A stretch of DNA of 64,000 nt from Endozoicomonas sp031844845 (GCF_031844845.1 NZ_JAVRMB020000007.1:10741-74740), one strand, 5' to 3'; counted from the first letter of the stretch, positions 8,617 through 18,112 are shown. The notes: generated by a model not told the origin, from the letters alone. Numbers and translations are program-made.

Positions 8617-9360
8617 TCAAAATGACTGTGCCGAGTCATAAGAGGCGCTAATCAAAATAGCTTGCATTGTTCTGGTTGAAGAGGGCTCTGATAGATCACA
8701 TTTCAGGTTGAAAAGAAGGAGTTGTCCCGGTTTTAAAGGGTCTTGACTTGTTCTGTGCTCTTCAACGTCTTGGTAATTGAAGGCCACTTTATAGAGGTAG
8801 GAGCTCTTTTTTCTAACCCTCATCTCAATGAAACCAACTCCTTTTTTTGGACAGTATTCGGCGATTTTTCCAAAAAAACGGTGCTCTTCCTTTTGTTTGA
8901 ATTGCCATTCTATGAGTTTGTCATCACTCGGTTTGCCGCCATTTTCCTTCTTAAACTTTTCCAGACTGGCAAGTCGTCTTTCTCTGCGGTTTTGCTTCTC
9001 CCTGATGATGGCTTCATCCTCCGGTAGTGGCTCAATGCTGGTTAAAGGGGGGTGACCTGAAACAAGATTGGTATGCTCAGGGATCAGAGTTTTTTGTGCT
9101 TCAGTTGTCGTGTCCACTTTGTTGCCTGGGAGCGTGACTTTTTGATGGAATTTAGATTGGTTTGGCTGCGGTGTTGAGCAGGGCTCTTCAATAGAATTGG
9201 TTTGCTCTGTGTCCTGTTGTGAAACGTGCCTGCCGGAGGTTGCTACATTTCGGCCATTCCAGGATGCTTGAATACATGCACAAAGTTCATCGGCAGTAAG
9301 CATTTTTATGGGTAAAGAAAGGTCAGTCTGTGTACTGATGTCCAGATAATCTTTGAGCAT
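8617..9360 (-). CDS. orphan protein with a cold-shock-domain-like C-terminus
   Basis: 247 residues. Residues 1-30 are mildly hydrophobic, about 35-150 are polar and Gln/Thr/Pro/Glu-rich and probably disordered, with a basic helical stretch (REKQNRRERRLASLEKFKKE) near 120-140. The last ~80 residues read GKIAEYCPKKGVGFIEM, then YKVAFNYQDVEEH, then LKPGQLLLFNLKC. This follows the cold-shock domain pattern GxIxxYxxxKGxGFI...VxFxxxDV...LxxGxxVxF. I infer a divergent nucleic-acid-binding OB fold. A GGGAAG ribosome binding site precedes the ATG. No full-length family is recognised. Confidence 0.6.
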   Translation of the reverse strand: MLKDYLDISTQTDLSLPIKMLTADELCACIQASWNGRNVATSGRHVSQQDTEQTNSIEEPCSTPQPNQSKFHQKVTLPGNKVDTTTEAQKTLIPEHTNLVSGHPPLTSIEPLPEDEAIIREKQNRRERRLASLEKFKKENGGKPSDDKLIEWQFKQKEEHRFFGKIAEYCPKKGVGFIEMRVRKKSSYLYKVAFNYQDVEEHRTSQDPLKPGQLLLFNLKCDLSEPSSTRTMQAILISASYDSAQSF

Positions 9361-9467
9361 ATATTCTTCCCATGCTGGTATCGCGTATACAGAATGGTTA
9401 TTGAAAAATAATAAAAAATAAAATTTCGTGATTCTTTAGGCTACAGAGTTAGTTGATAGTTTCCCTC

Positions 9468-10523
9468 TTACTCTTCGTTTGAATAAATATGCTGCTTTAA
9501 TGCCCAGGTGATATGCTCTCTTACCAGTTCTGATGGATAGTTCATGCGCCCCTGCAGGGCTGAAATAATAGCTTCGCTGGTGGGGGCATTCCCCAGTGCA
9601 ACAGCAATATTCCGCAACCAGCTTTCATAACCGGCCCTGCGGATCGGGGAACCGGCTGTTCGCTCCAGAAACTGCTCTTCACTCCAGTTGAACAGATCAA
9701 TCAGGTCGCTGGAGTCCAGATGATGACGTGGCTGGAAGTCGCTTTCCTGAGTGGGTTTGGCAAAACGGTTCCAGGGGCAGGCCAGCTGGCAGTCATCACA
9801 GCCATAGATACGATTCCCCATCAGCGGGCGCAGTTCTTCAGGAATGGAGCCTTTGTTTTCAATGGTCAGGTAAGAAATGCAGCGACGGGCATCCACCTGA
9901 TAAGGGGCAACAATCGCCTGGGTAGGGCACTTGTCCATGCAGGAGGTGCAGCGGCCGCAATGGTTGTTTTCGTAGGGTTTATCCACAGGCAGTGGCAGGT
10001 TGGTGAACAGTTCACCAAGGAAGAAAAATGAACCTGCCTGACGGTTCAGTATCAGGGAGTGCTTTCCCATCCAGCCTAACCCGGCCTGTTGAGCCAATGG
10101 GCGTTCCATCACCGGTGCGCTGTCCACAAAGGCGCGATAGCCATGGTTGCCGACTTCTGCTTCGATCTGTTTGCCGAGCTGGGTGAGTCGTTTTCGAATC
10201 AGCTTGTGATAATCACGGCCCAGGGCATATCGGGAAATATAGGCTTTTTCAGGCTCGTTCAGTAATTTAACGGTTTGTGTATCAGCAGGCAGGTAATCCA
10301 TACGAGCCGAGATAATCCGCAGTGACCCGGGGTGCAGTTGCTCCGGGTGAGCCCGCAGGTCCTTATGGTGCGTCATATAGGCCATATCACCCTGGTAACC
10401 ATTTTCCAGCCAGTCTTCCAGGTGCTGAATATCGCTGTCCGGGATTTTTGCTTCAGTGATCCCGATGTCCTGAAAGCCAAGCTCTCTGGCCCAGATGCGT
10501 ATTTTTTTGACCAGGCTTTCCAT
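9468..10523 (-). CDS. queG: epoxyqueuosine reductase
   Basis: A cobalamin- and iron-sulfur-dependent enzyme that makes the last step of queuosine synthesis in tRNA. Two 4Fe-4S clusters are marked by CGRCTSCMDKCP, a later Cys in DARRCIS, and CDDCQLACPWN. The C-terminal HEAT-like part ends near YPSELVREHITWALKQH. The ATG at 10523 starts MESLVKKIRIWARELGFQ, close to the E. coli N-terminus; a GTG at 10589 would add 22 residues and lacks a good ribosome binding site. It is divergent from nnr, with a hairpin repeat between them; in E. coli queG and nnr are also neighbours. Confidence 0.93.
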   Translation of the reverse strand: MESLVKKIRIWARELGFQDIGITEAKIPDSDIQHLEDWLENGYQGDMAYMTHHKDLRAHPEQLHPGSLRIISARMDYLPADTQTVKLLNEPEKAYISRYALGRDYHKLIRKRLTQLGKQIEAEVGNHGYRAFVDSAPVMERPLAQQAGLGWMGKHSLILNRQAGSFFFLGELFTNLPLPVDKPYENNHCGRCTSCMDKCPTQAIVAPYQVDARRCISYLTIENKGSIPEELRPLMGNRIYGCDDCQLACPWNRFAKPTQESDFQPRHHLDSSDLIDLFNWSEEQFLERTAGSPIRRAGYESWLRNIAVALGNAPTSEAIISALQGRMNYPSELVREHITWALKQHIYSNEE

Positions 10524-10625
10524 GTCCGGCACTGGCGATGAGTCCGTCAATGTGGTTAAAGTGGATTGTAAAGATGACTGTTCAGGCACTGAATTGGATT
10601 AACTCTTTTGGCATAGTTTGTTGAA

Positions 10626-10730
10626 GGCCGTTGTCCGTTACCCGCTGCCCGTTGTCCGCAAAAGCATAAGCGAACCCGGCTTTTTCGGACAATGTTCGTT
10701 GAAATGGGGAAGTTATTTAAGGATAGTCCC
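10626..10730. repeat. dispersed hairpin repeat, copy 3 (queG-nnr divergent gap)
   Basis: This copy reads as the reverse complement of the one at 45960-46060. A GC-rich arm (GTTGTCCGTTACCCGCTGCC) is followed by GGCTTTTTCGG, then GAAATGGGGAAGTTATTTAAGGATAGTCCC, given here as two consecutive blocks of the same end. It lies in the promoter region shared by queG and nnr. Confidence 0.78.
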
Positions 10731-10791
10731 AAAACTTGTCGTCCCCGTCGCTGGGCGTTTAATTAGCGGTTGGTATTGTATCATCGCGAGC

Positions 10792-12324
10792 ATGCTTATG
10801 AATAAGAGCTTACCAGAGTCTCTCTACACAGCCGATCAGGTTCGGCAGCTGGATCATGTGGCCATCCACCGGGAGGGCATCCCCGGTTTTGAACTGATGA
10901 ACCGTGCGGCCCGGGCAGTGTTGGCGGCTATTATTCGTCGCTGGCCAGAGGCAAAGACCCTGCTGGTACTTTGTGGCGCCGGTAACAATGGCGGCGATGG
11001 TTACCTGGTGGCCAAACTGGCAAAAGAGCAAGGCCTGAGCGTTTCGGTGCTCGCCTTTAAGGATCCTGCCCGGCTGGCCGGGGATGCTCTGACCGCCTGG
11101 CAGACTTGTTCCGATGCTGGTGTTGTGGTTCGGACTTACGATGGCAGGGAGCCATTGTCTGCGGATGTGGTTGTGGATGCCATGTTGGGAACGGGTCTGT
11201 CCGGGAACGTTCGTGGACATTATGAAGAAGCCATAAAGCGGCTTAATCACACTGAAACCCCGGTGTGTGCAGTGGATCTCCCTTCCGGCCTCTGTGCCGA
11301 TACGGGGGTGCCATTGGGCAGTGCGGTTAAAGCCACACTCACGGTTTCCTTTATTGGTTTGAAGCAGGGATTATTAACGGGGCAGGGCCCTGAGTATTGT
11401 GGTGAGCTGATATTTAACCATCTCAGGATGCCGGAAGCGGTTTATCAATCGGTTCCTTCCCATTGCCAGCGAATCACACCAGGGCAGTTTCAGGGCTGGC
11501 TTGCGCCAAGAAGCCGGGCGGCTCATAAAGGGGATTTTGGCCATGTGCTGCTGATCGGTGGTAACAAGGGGATGCCCGGAGCGATTATCATGGCGGCTGA
11601 ATCTGCCATCCACTGTGGCGCAGGTCGTGTCACGGTAGTAACACGCAAGCAGCACCTTACCGCGCTGGCCGTTCGTTGCCCTGAGGTGATGGGGACTTCG
11701 GTGGAAAGCCAGTCGGGTCTTGGCTCTCTTGCTGAGGGAAAGAATGTTATTGTTATCGGACCCGGTCTGGGCAGGGATGATTGGGCATTAAAACTGTTAA
11801 AGGATGCGCTGGCTGCTGAGTGTTCGCTGGTGCTTGATGCTGATGCCCTGAATCTTTTATCGGATCATCCACAATTGCTAAATGGGCGAAAGTCTCCGAT
11901 TATTTTCACGCCCCATTCTGGTGAACTGGCCCGCTTGTCCGGGCAGGATATACCGACGATTCAGCAGAATCGGTTTGCTGCACTGGCTGACGGTCATGGA
12001 CAATTAACGACGATGACCGAAAGTCTGCCGGATATCACCCTGTTATTAAAAGGGGCGGGCACCCTGATTTTTGATGGCCAGAATACGGCATTATGCTCCG
12101 AGGGAAACCCCGGTATGGCAGTGGCAGGGATGGGGGATGTGCTCAGCGGTGTTATTGGTGCACTGCTCGCGCAGGGGCTGGAACCTTTCAAGGCAGCCCA
12201 AATGGCAGCCTGGCTGCATGCCTCGGCGGCGGATGAGGTGGTTGCCGGTCAGGGAGAAACGGGTTTACGGGCGACCGAACTGATTCCGGTCATCAGACAA
12301 CGACTGAATTTTATCATTGGTTAA
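10792..12324 (+). CDS. nnr: bifunctional NAD(P)H-hydrate epimerase / ADP-dependent dehydratase
   Basis: About 510 residues with two domains. The N-terminal NnrE part (to ~215) has GAGNNGGDGYLVA and epimerises damaged NAD(P)HX. The C-terminal NnrD part (from ~235) has GDFGHVLLIGGNKGMPGA and NPGMAVAGMGDVLSG, the ribokinase-like nucleotide site that dehydrates NAD(P)HX using ADP. The frame is open up to 10618, but that extra stretch is translated hairpin repeat, so the ATG at 10792 (or 10798) is preferred. It heads the nnr-tsaE-amiB cluster, the same order as in E. coli and Pseudomonas. Confidence 0.93.
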   Translation: MLMNKSLPESLYTADQVRQLDHVAIHREGIPGFELMNRAARAVLAAIIRRWPEAKTLLVLCGAGNNGGDGYLVAKLAKEQGLSVSVLAFKDPARLAGDALTAWQTCSDAGVVVRTYDGREPLSADVVVDAMLGTGLSGNVRGHYEEAIKRLNHTETPVCAVDLPSGLCADTGVPLGSAVKATLTVSFIGLKQGLLTGQGPEYCGELIFNHLRMPEAVYQSVPSHCQRITPGQFQGWLAPRSRAAHKGDFGHVLLIGGNKGMPGAIIMAAESAIHCGAGRVTVVTRKQHLTALAVRCPEVMGTSVESQSGLGSLAEGKNVIVIGPGLGRDDWALKLLKDALAAECSLVLDADALNLLSDHPQLLNGRKSPIIFTPHSGELARLSGQDIPTIQQNRFAALADGHGQLTTMTESLPDITLLLKGAGTLIFDGQNTALCSEGNPGMAVAGMGDVLSGVIGALLAQGLEPFKAAQMAAWLHASAADEVVAGQGETGLRATELIPVIRQRLNFIIG

Positions 12325-12383
12325 TTAGCAGACGGTTTTCGGTTTTAGGTTTTATCCGAGAATGGCTGTTATGGAAAAAGCTT

Positions 12384-12863
12384 ATGCAAGGCAGATATGA
12401 ACTGCTGATAGAAAATGAAGAAGCCATGGTGGCGCTGGGGGGATATCTGGCAGAAGCCCTGGGAGGCAAGGGTATTGTCTTTCTGCATGGTGACCTGGGG
12501 GCGGGTAAAACCACATTCAGTCGAGGTGTACTTAGATATCTTGGGCACCAGGGCGCCGTGAAAAGCCCAACCTATACACTGGTCGAGCCTTATGAGGTGA
12601 ATGGCCACAAGGTCTATCACTTTGATCTCTATCGTCTTGCCGATCCGGAAGAATTGGAATTTATCGGTGGCCGGGACTATTTCAATGAGGTGGCACTTTG
12701 TCTGGTTGAATGGCCGTCCCGTGGGCAGGGAGAGTTGCCGGAAGCCGATCTGGATATTACTTTTGACTACGACTTACCTGGAAGGAAAGCGACAATCATC
12801 GCTGGTACTGAAGCAGGGAAAAAAGCGCTGAATAAAATCAGATCGCTGCAGGAGGGTGGATGA
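12384..12863 (+). CDS. tsaE: tRNA threonylcarbamoyladenosine (t6A) biosynthesis ATPase TsaE
   Basis: 159 residues. The Walker A loop is HGDLGAGKTTFSRG (about 37-50), followed by SPTYTLVEPY and the conserved YHFDLYRL. The C-terminal LVEWP (Walker-B-adjacent) motif is present. TsaE works with TsaB and TsaD in the cytoplasm to make t6A at position 37 of ANN-decoding tRNAs. It is 60 bases downstream of nnr and overlaps amiB by 4 bases (ATGA), indicating one operon. Confidence 0.95.
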   Translation: MQGRYELLIENEEAMVALGGYLAEALGGKGIVFLHGDLGAGKTTFSRGVLRYLGHQGAVKSPTYTLVEPYEVNGHKVYHFDLYRLADPEELEFIGGRDYFNEVALCLVEWPSRGQGELPEADLDITFDYDLPGRKATIIAGTEAGKKALNKIRSLQEGG

Positions 12864-14338
12864 GCCAGAGAACAGGGACTGTTCACCGAATTCTGACAGC
12901 ATTATCAGCAAAAATGACTGGTAAGAAAACCTCCATACTCTCTCAGGAAGGGCGGGTAAAAAAAGGGGTTGTCGAACCGGCTTTTGCAGATGGCAGAAGG
13001 CGTCTGGTAAAACAGCTGGGTATTCTGATGGTGGGACTGTCGGTCCTCAAGGTTCAGGTCGCTGAAGCAGTCTATAAACTGATTAAAAATGTCAGGCTCT
13101 GGCGCTCGCCGGATAAAACACGACTGGTGTTTGATGTTTCCGACGCGGTTGAACATAACAAGTTCCATCTGAGTAATCCCAGCCGACTGGTTATTGATGT
13201 CGATGGCGCAAGGCTCAGCGGTTCGTTCAATGGCTTGCAGCTGAAAGGGACGCCGATTCAAAAAATCCGGCATGGTTCCCGCAATCAGAATGACCTGCGT
13301 ATTGTACTGGACCTCAGCGAAAAAGTGGCCAGTGAAAGCTTTCTGTTAAAGCCTAATGCCACTTATGGTCACCGTCTGGTGGTTGACCTGTTTGATGATG
13401 AGGGCAGAAAACCAAAGCCGGTGGTAAAACAGAAACCCGTTGGTTTTCGGAATATTGTGGTGGCGATTGATGCCGGCCATGGTGGTGAAGACCCGGGAGC
13501 CATTGCTTATGGCGGTGGTTATGAGAAGCACGTAACGCTGGCGATTGCCAAAGAACTGGCGGCATTATTGAATCGTACAAAAGGGTTTAAACCAGTGCTG
13601 GTGCGGACTGGCGACTACTATGTTGACCTGCGTCGCCGTACCCAGATTGCCAGAGAGAATAACGCCGATCTGTTTATCTCTATTCATGCGGATGGTTTTA
13701 AGGATCGACGTGCCAGAGGAGCTTCCGTGTATGCCCTGTCACGTAGAGGTGCTACCTCGGAAACCGCCCGCTGGCTGGCGCAAAAGGAGAATGCAGCAGA
13801 CCAGATTGGCGGGGAGGGCGGTATTTCCCTGAATGATAAAGATGATGTTCTGGCGGGAGTTTTGCTGGACCTGTCCATGACCTCAACACTCTCTTCCAGT
13901 CTTGAAGTGGGCAACAAGGTGCTTGGCAATATGGGGGGAGTCAACCGACTCCATAAAAAGAACGTCGAACAGGCGGGCTTTATGGTGCTGAAGTCGCCGG
14001 ATATTCCCTCGATTCTGGTGGAAACCGGATTTATCACCAATCCGGAAGAGGCCAGAAAGTTGAAGAGCCGCAGTCATCAGAAAGCCATGGCGAAGGCGAT
14101 CTTCAGCGGGGCAACAAGCTGGTTCTATCAAAAACCTCCGCCGGATACGCACATTGCCAAGTGGAAACATGAGGGTACACTTGTTACCCGGCCTTCACGG
14201 TATCAGATCAAGGCTGGGGATACGTTATCTGAGATCGCCAATCAGTTTGATATCAACATGAATGACCTTAAGCGTGTTAATCGGCTATCCAGCGCTAATA
14301 ATATTCGTGTTGGCCAGATACTGGTGATTCCAAATTAA
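12860..14338 (+). CDS. amiB: N-acetylmuramoyl-L-alanine amidase, AmiB/AmiC type, with LysM
   Basis: 492 residues. After a ~45-residue polar lead comes a hydrophobic stretch (QLGILMVGLSVLKVQVAEA) that looks like a signal sequence. An AMIN domain follows (~70-180), then the Amidase_3 domain with zinc ligands in VAIDAGHGGEDPGA and SIHAD and catalytic Glu in LVETGFITN. A LysM domain closes the protein (YQIKAGDTLSEIANQ). It cleaves septal peptidoglycan during daughter-cell separation, in the periplasm. The polar lead before the signal is unusual; an internal start could shorten it, but the ATGA overlap with tsaE supports the called start. Confidence 0.93.
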   Translation: MSQRTGTVHRILTALSAKMTGKKTSILSQEGRVKKGVVEPAFADGRRRLVKQLGILMVGLSVLKVQVAEAVYKLIKNVRLWRSPDKTRLVFDVSDAVEHNKFHLSNPSRLVIDVDGARLSGSFNGLQLKGTPIQKIRHGSRNQNDLRIVLDLSEKVASESFLLKPNATYGHRLVVDLFDDEGRKPKPVVKQKPVGFRNIVVAIDAGHGGEDPGAIAYGGGYEKHVTLAIAKELAALLNRTKGFKPVLVRTGDYYVDLRRRTQIARENNADLFISIHADGFKDRRARGASVYALSRRGATSETARWLAQKENAADQIGGEGGISLNDKDDVLAGVLLDLSMTSTLSSSLEVGNKVLGNMGGVNRLHKKNVEQAGFMVLKSPDIPSILVETGFITNPEEARKLKSRSHQKAMAKAIFSGATSWFYQKPPPDTHIAKWKHEGTLVTRPSRYQIKAGDTLSEIANQFDINMNDLKRVNRLSSANNIRVGQILVIPN

Positions 14339-14369
14339 TCCGGAACAGGCTGTTACCATAGCTCTGCGT

Positions 14370-17300
14370 TTACACTGCTGTCGTCATAAATAACTGGTCT
14401 GGATTATCGTCTGTGTCGAGCCCATCTGTGCTTTCAGTAAGGTGTTCGTATCGAGTATAAAAATAAAGGGGTGTCTTGCGTGTAATACCTATGGTGTTGA
14501 CGAGGAACTGGCAGGGGGATGAATCAGGGTCCAGCTCTCTTAGTTTTCTGGCATTAAGGCAGCAGGGGATGCATGTCAATCCTGTCAATCCTGTCAATCC
14601 AGCCAGGGAGCATATTACAATTACTGTGTTGTCATCGTTTGGCATTGAATCCGGAGTTGTTGTCTCTGTCCGGATTGGTGAGGCTGGCTGAGTGGTAGAG
14701 GGGGCGGGAGTTGTGGTGATCTGGCAGGTTGCCCCGGTAACCGTGCTATTCATACGCTGATTTTCGCAAATAACCATGACGGCGCTAATATTCATACCAT
14801 TATGTATCTGCGGCCCGATGAGTTCGCAATCCAAAAAGTGGGTTTCGTTACCGAGGCACTGAAGATACTGCCAGCCCAGGAAGTTAACGACTGGAAATGA
14901 CAGGTTTTGTTGTAGCGCAATTGCTCCCTCCCCGGAAAGGCCCATTCCACGACAGACGGCACTGGCGGCGTTATTGTCAAAGCCGTTACCTTCAATATAT
15001 AGCCATCTGTTGCCATACCACATTACCAGAAACTGATTATCGGGCCCTGCTCCGCATTCCTTTGAAACCTGAACGCCCGGGGGACAGTTGATTGCCTGAA
15101 TATATCCGGGGTCAGAGAATCCATCATAGATTACAAGGTTACAGGCCGTAATGTCTTTTTCGCTACCATTACAGCCAGAAAGACTTGTTGTATAGGTGGT
15201 TGTGTTGAGATTGTCATGATATTGCGCGTTGACAAATCTGGCACCGTCTCTTGGGTATCCCAAAGCGTAGCAAAGTACGCTGGCTTCATTGTCATTGGGT
15301 GTACCAGTGAGGAGTGCTCCCCATTCGCGATAAATAATACGCGCTTCCGGACAGCCAGCCGTGCCATTTTTGACTGGAGTCGTTGTTTTGCATTTCTGGA
15401 GCCGAAGATCAACCTGGATGGGGCATTCCACCATCAGACAGTCTGACTGATCATGACGTTGATGGGGCGTCAGTTCAGTTTTAGGACAGTCCAGAATGCT
15501 TTCTTCGTCTCCGGTGCATTGAAAGGTTTCCTGAACACTCATATGCTCCCACGAGTGGTAGCAGTTGAGGCTTGAAACTTTGCCGCCTCTGATGAGCCCG
15601 AGTTCGTGGCAGAGTACGCTGACCCCTTTATTGTCAATGCTACCATGTGGGAAGGTTGCCCTTGTACCATTCAAAAGTAGATCGGGTACAAACGTAATCA
15701 TACCCGTTTGTCTAACAGAGCCAAGGTTCATTCCAATAGGCTGGCAGCGTACAGCTACCGCTTTATTGTTATTCAGATTACCGTTTTGTTCGTCCGGCTC
15801 TTTATACTGACAATCCTGGATTTTCTTTTCACTTCCGCGACAGTGTACGTCGCCCATAATGATGTTGAGATTAGTGCCAGTGCTGTTCAGGGAATCATCA
15901 TTAATTACCACCGCGTGATCTGCGGGATACTGCATTTGCCTGCAGATGATGCCAGCCTCAAGGTTACTGATACCACCGGAATCAATGTGACCCCATGTAC
16001 CGTTGTGGAACACCTCAACCTTACCGCTAACAGTACTATTGCCAGGTGAAAAGCGAACAGTGGATGAGTTTGAAGCAGGTGAACCAATGGACTGCCGCTT
16101 CTGGCGAAGATTTCCTTTATCCAGTGTTGCAGACGCTTTTTTACCGGTATCATTCCGGGGAGCATTCATATTGGCTGTATCACGTATTCGCTCGGTCAAT
16201 ATATCCATGGGGTTCCCCTGATCATGGAGGGTAAATCCTTTTAAGCCGATATCAATCGCCATGTTTTTTGTTTCAGTGTCATAAGTAAACAGATAGACCT
16301 TTGAGTCCTTCTGCTGTTCACAGAATGTGATGGCCAGGATCCGGTTTGTCGGTGTCACAGGCATCGTCACGGCGTTAAGGGTGGGAGAAGTGACGGGCTC
16401 CCGGCAGGTGAAATTCGCAGGATTATTACTGGCCGTACCATTGAACGATTGTCCGGCCAGTTGTTCTATTGGGGAATGTTGAGTAGTGCTGTTACCGGTG
16501 CTATTGAGTGAACGTACACATTGCAAGACCCCCATGGCAGGTACAAAGTCTCCAGTCTCGCTGATGCTGATAAAGGGGCTATCGGATAACTTTCTTACAT
16601 CAGGTGCACAGGACTGGTAGCGAAGGCACTCTGTTTGCTGTTTTTGCGTCCCCGGTTTGCCAGCAACCAGCCATCCAGCCGTCCGTGTTTCAGGAAAGGT
16701 GGTCACATTATGGCTATCCGGTTTGGGGCACCTGTCATTACTGCAGGTTGCCCCGGCATTTCCGGCCATAAAAGCACTGACTTCCCGCCAGAGATAATGA
16801 CGTATTTCTGCTGCCGCTGCGGCTGTCGGTTGAAAAAAACTCCAGCCCCTGTTGGGGGCGATGCCGGCAGATTGATCACAATGGGAGCCGGGTTCTGTAG
16901 GTTCTGTAAAGCGGAGCCGGGTGGAGAAAGGAACTGCCTGTTCTGCTGTTTCAGTATTCATTGTCGGGCGTTGATCAGCCGCTTTGACCGGGTTGCCAGG
17001 CATGCTTGCAGTGACGCCAATTTGCCCAAAAGCCTGGAGCCAGGGTTCGAGGAATGGCTGATATTGCTGTGGCAGTTTTTTGCAGAGTTCATGTAAATGA
17101 TGGTGTACCTGACTGTGAGCGCCATAGCTTGCTAAAAGCCCTGTCAGTACGCTGGTGGCGAAGTGAGGGTCACCACTGGTAATGGCGGGGTAAAGGGAAT
17201 ATAAGATAACGGCAATATTGCCCGCGAAGGCTATGTTTTTGGCAATGCTGGCATTGTTCGATGCTTCGCCACAGGCAGCGGAAACTATCCCGGGTGCCTG

Positions 17301-17711
17301 GTGTATGCTGGTTATGCCTATATTTTGCAAAGAACATGGATCTATGCCTCTTATCCGGGCAGAGCCCACGGCACCGGTTATTGTGGCAGCAGCATGGTTC
17401 ACGGTTACCCCGTAATTGTGGACGCCAGTGGCCAGTGATTCTTCAAGAACCCTGTATACTGTTCTGCCGAAATTGCAGGGTGTCATTTTTCCCCATCCCA
17501 TCAAGCCATGATCAATAATCCGGATGATTCTTTCTGAGAGGGGAGGGGGTTCCTTATGATTGTCCCGGAAAGTTGCATTTAGGTCCGGTCCGGGTATTTT
17601 GTTTTCAGGGTTCGGGATGTTGCTTTTTGAAAAATTTCTGCCTTTGTCGCCGGGATTATATGACGTTTGTTGTTTAGTTGATGGTTGATTGTCAGACGAT
17701 ATTGCTACCAT
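14370..17711 (-). CDS. eukaryote-like multi-SRCR-domain protein with C-terminal membrane anchor
   Basis: About 1113 residues from the ATG at 17711 (the frame is open to a TTG at 17828; no strong ribosome binding site marks any start, so the start is uncertain). Numbering from the TTG: an N-terminal half of unknown fold; a basic R-Q-K-R site at 575-578; four scavenger-receptor cysteine-rich domains at about 590-697, 703-803, 826-916 and 930-1022; a Thr/Pro-rich stalk at 1036-1065; one hydrophobic segment at 1067-1090; and a ~60-residue tail. SRCR hallmarks are visible, such as GTWGHI, EAGIICRQM, and CRGSEKKIQDC. SRCR domains are typical of animal receptors that bind microbes or matrix. The gene is antisense to, and splits, the amiB-mutL pair. 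No N-terminal signal peptide is evident. Confidence 0.82.
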   Translation of the reverse strand: MVAISSDNQPSTKQQTSYNPGDKGRNFSKSNIPNPENKIPGPDLNATFRDNHKEPPPLSERIIRIIDHGLMGWGKMTPCNFGRTVYRVLEESLATGVHNYGVTVNHAAATITGAVGSARIRGIDPCSLQNIGITSIHQAPGIVSAACGEASNNASIAKNIAFAGNIAVILYSLYPAITSGDPHFATSVLTGLLASYGAHSQVHHHLHELCKKLPQQYQPFLEPWLQAFGQIGVTASMPGNPVKAADQRPTMNTETAEQAVPFSTRLRFTEPTEPGSHCDQSAGIAPNRGWSFFQPTAAAAAEIRHYLWREVSAFMAGNAGATCSNDRCPKPDSHNVTTFPETRTAGWLVAGKPGTQKQQTECLRYQSCAPDVRKLSDSPFISISETGDFVPAMGVLQCVRSLNSTGNSTTQHSPIEQLAGQSFNGTASNNPANFTCREPVTSPTLNAVTMPVTPTNRILAITFCEQQKDSKVYLFTYDTETKNMAIDIGLKGFTLHDQGNPMDILTERIRDTANMNAPRNDTGKKASATLDKGNLRQKRQSIGSPASNSSTVRFSPGNSTVSGKVEVFHNGTWGHIDSGGISNLEAGIICRQMQYPADHAVVINDDSLNSTGTNLNIIMGDVHCRGSEKKIQDCQYKEPDEQNGNLNNNKAVAVRCQPIGMNLGSVRQTGMITFVPDLLLNGTRATFPHGSIDNKGVSVLCHELGLIRGGKVSSLNCYHSWEHMSVQETFQCTGDEESILDCPKTELTPHQRHDQSDCLMVECPIQVDLRLQKCKTTTPVKNGTAGCPEARIIYREWGALLTGTPNDNEASVLCYALGYPRDGARFVNAQYHDNLNTTTYTTSLSGCNGSEKDITACNLVIYDGFSDPGYIQAINCPPGVQVSKECGAGPDNQFLVMWYGNRWLYIEGNGFDNNAASAVCRGMGLSGEGAIALQQNLSFPVVNFLGWQYLQCLGNETHFLDCELIGPQIHNGMNISAVMVICENQRMNSTVTGATCQITTTPAPSTTQPASPIRTETTTPDSMPNDDNTVIVICSLAGLTGLTGLTCIPCCLNARKLRELDPDSSPCQFLVNTIGITRKTPLYFYTRYEHLTESTDGLDTDDNPDQLFMTTAV

Positions 17712-17936
17712 TTTAAAGAAAACCTTTGTAGGCATATCATTTAAAAGCTGTTTATCGTTTTTTTTTTTGCTTAATAAATGGTTGGTGAATGCTGGTGAGT
17801 ATTGTGGTGGAGATTGTGTATTTATCAAGTTAAAAGCAGTTAGCCCAATGGGGTCGGAGTTTATTTGCCGTTTCTCCTATACTGACGTTTCGTTTAAGCG
17901 GGCCTGAACATCACCATTATTATTGTCTGTATGAGG

Positions 17937-18112
17937 TAAGGAATAGTCCCTGAATAACTTCCACATTTCTGAGCCTCTAAACTCCGTTCGTCCAGAGCCT
18001 GTCGAAGGGCGTGCCTCCGGCCTTATGTATCGTGCCAGTCATCCTTCGACTCCGCTCAGGATGAACGGAGACCGAGTTCAAAATGTCGAAATTATTTAAG
18101 GACAATTCCTAA
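17937..18112. repeat. MITE-like element with about 70-bp imperfect terminal inverted repeats
   Basis: The left end is TAAGGAATAGTCCCTGAATA and the right end, read in reverse complement, is TTAGGAATTGTCCTTAAATA. Pairing continues inwards through CTCCGTTC-TCC, GAGC and TCGAAGG, so the whole 176-base element folds into one long hairpin. It has no gene. The ends match the AT-rich ends of the repeats at 30925-31113 and 45960-46060. It sits in the 588-base gap upstream of mutL; the remaining ~190 bases before mutL show no clear promoter. Confidence 0.82.

Noticed and set aside
10618..10791. Longer start for nnr giving 58 extra residues
   Set aside because: The extra codons are a translated copy of the dispersed hairpin repeat, and the family N-terminus begins after it.
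16635..17096. A 153-codon plus-strand frame over the SRCR gene
   Set aside because: It overlaps the N-terminal half of the SRCR gene and has no start signal; the minus strand frame is continuous for 1152 codons.
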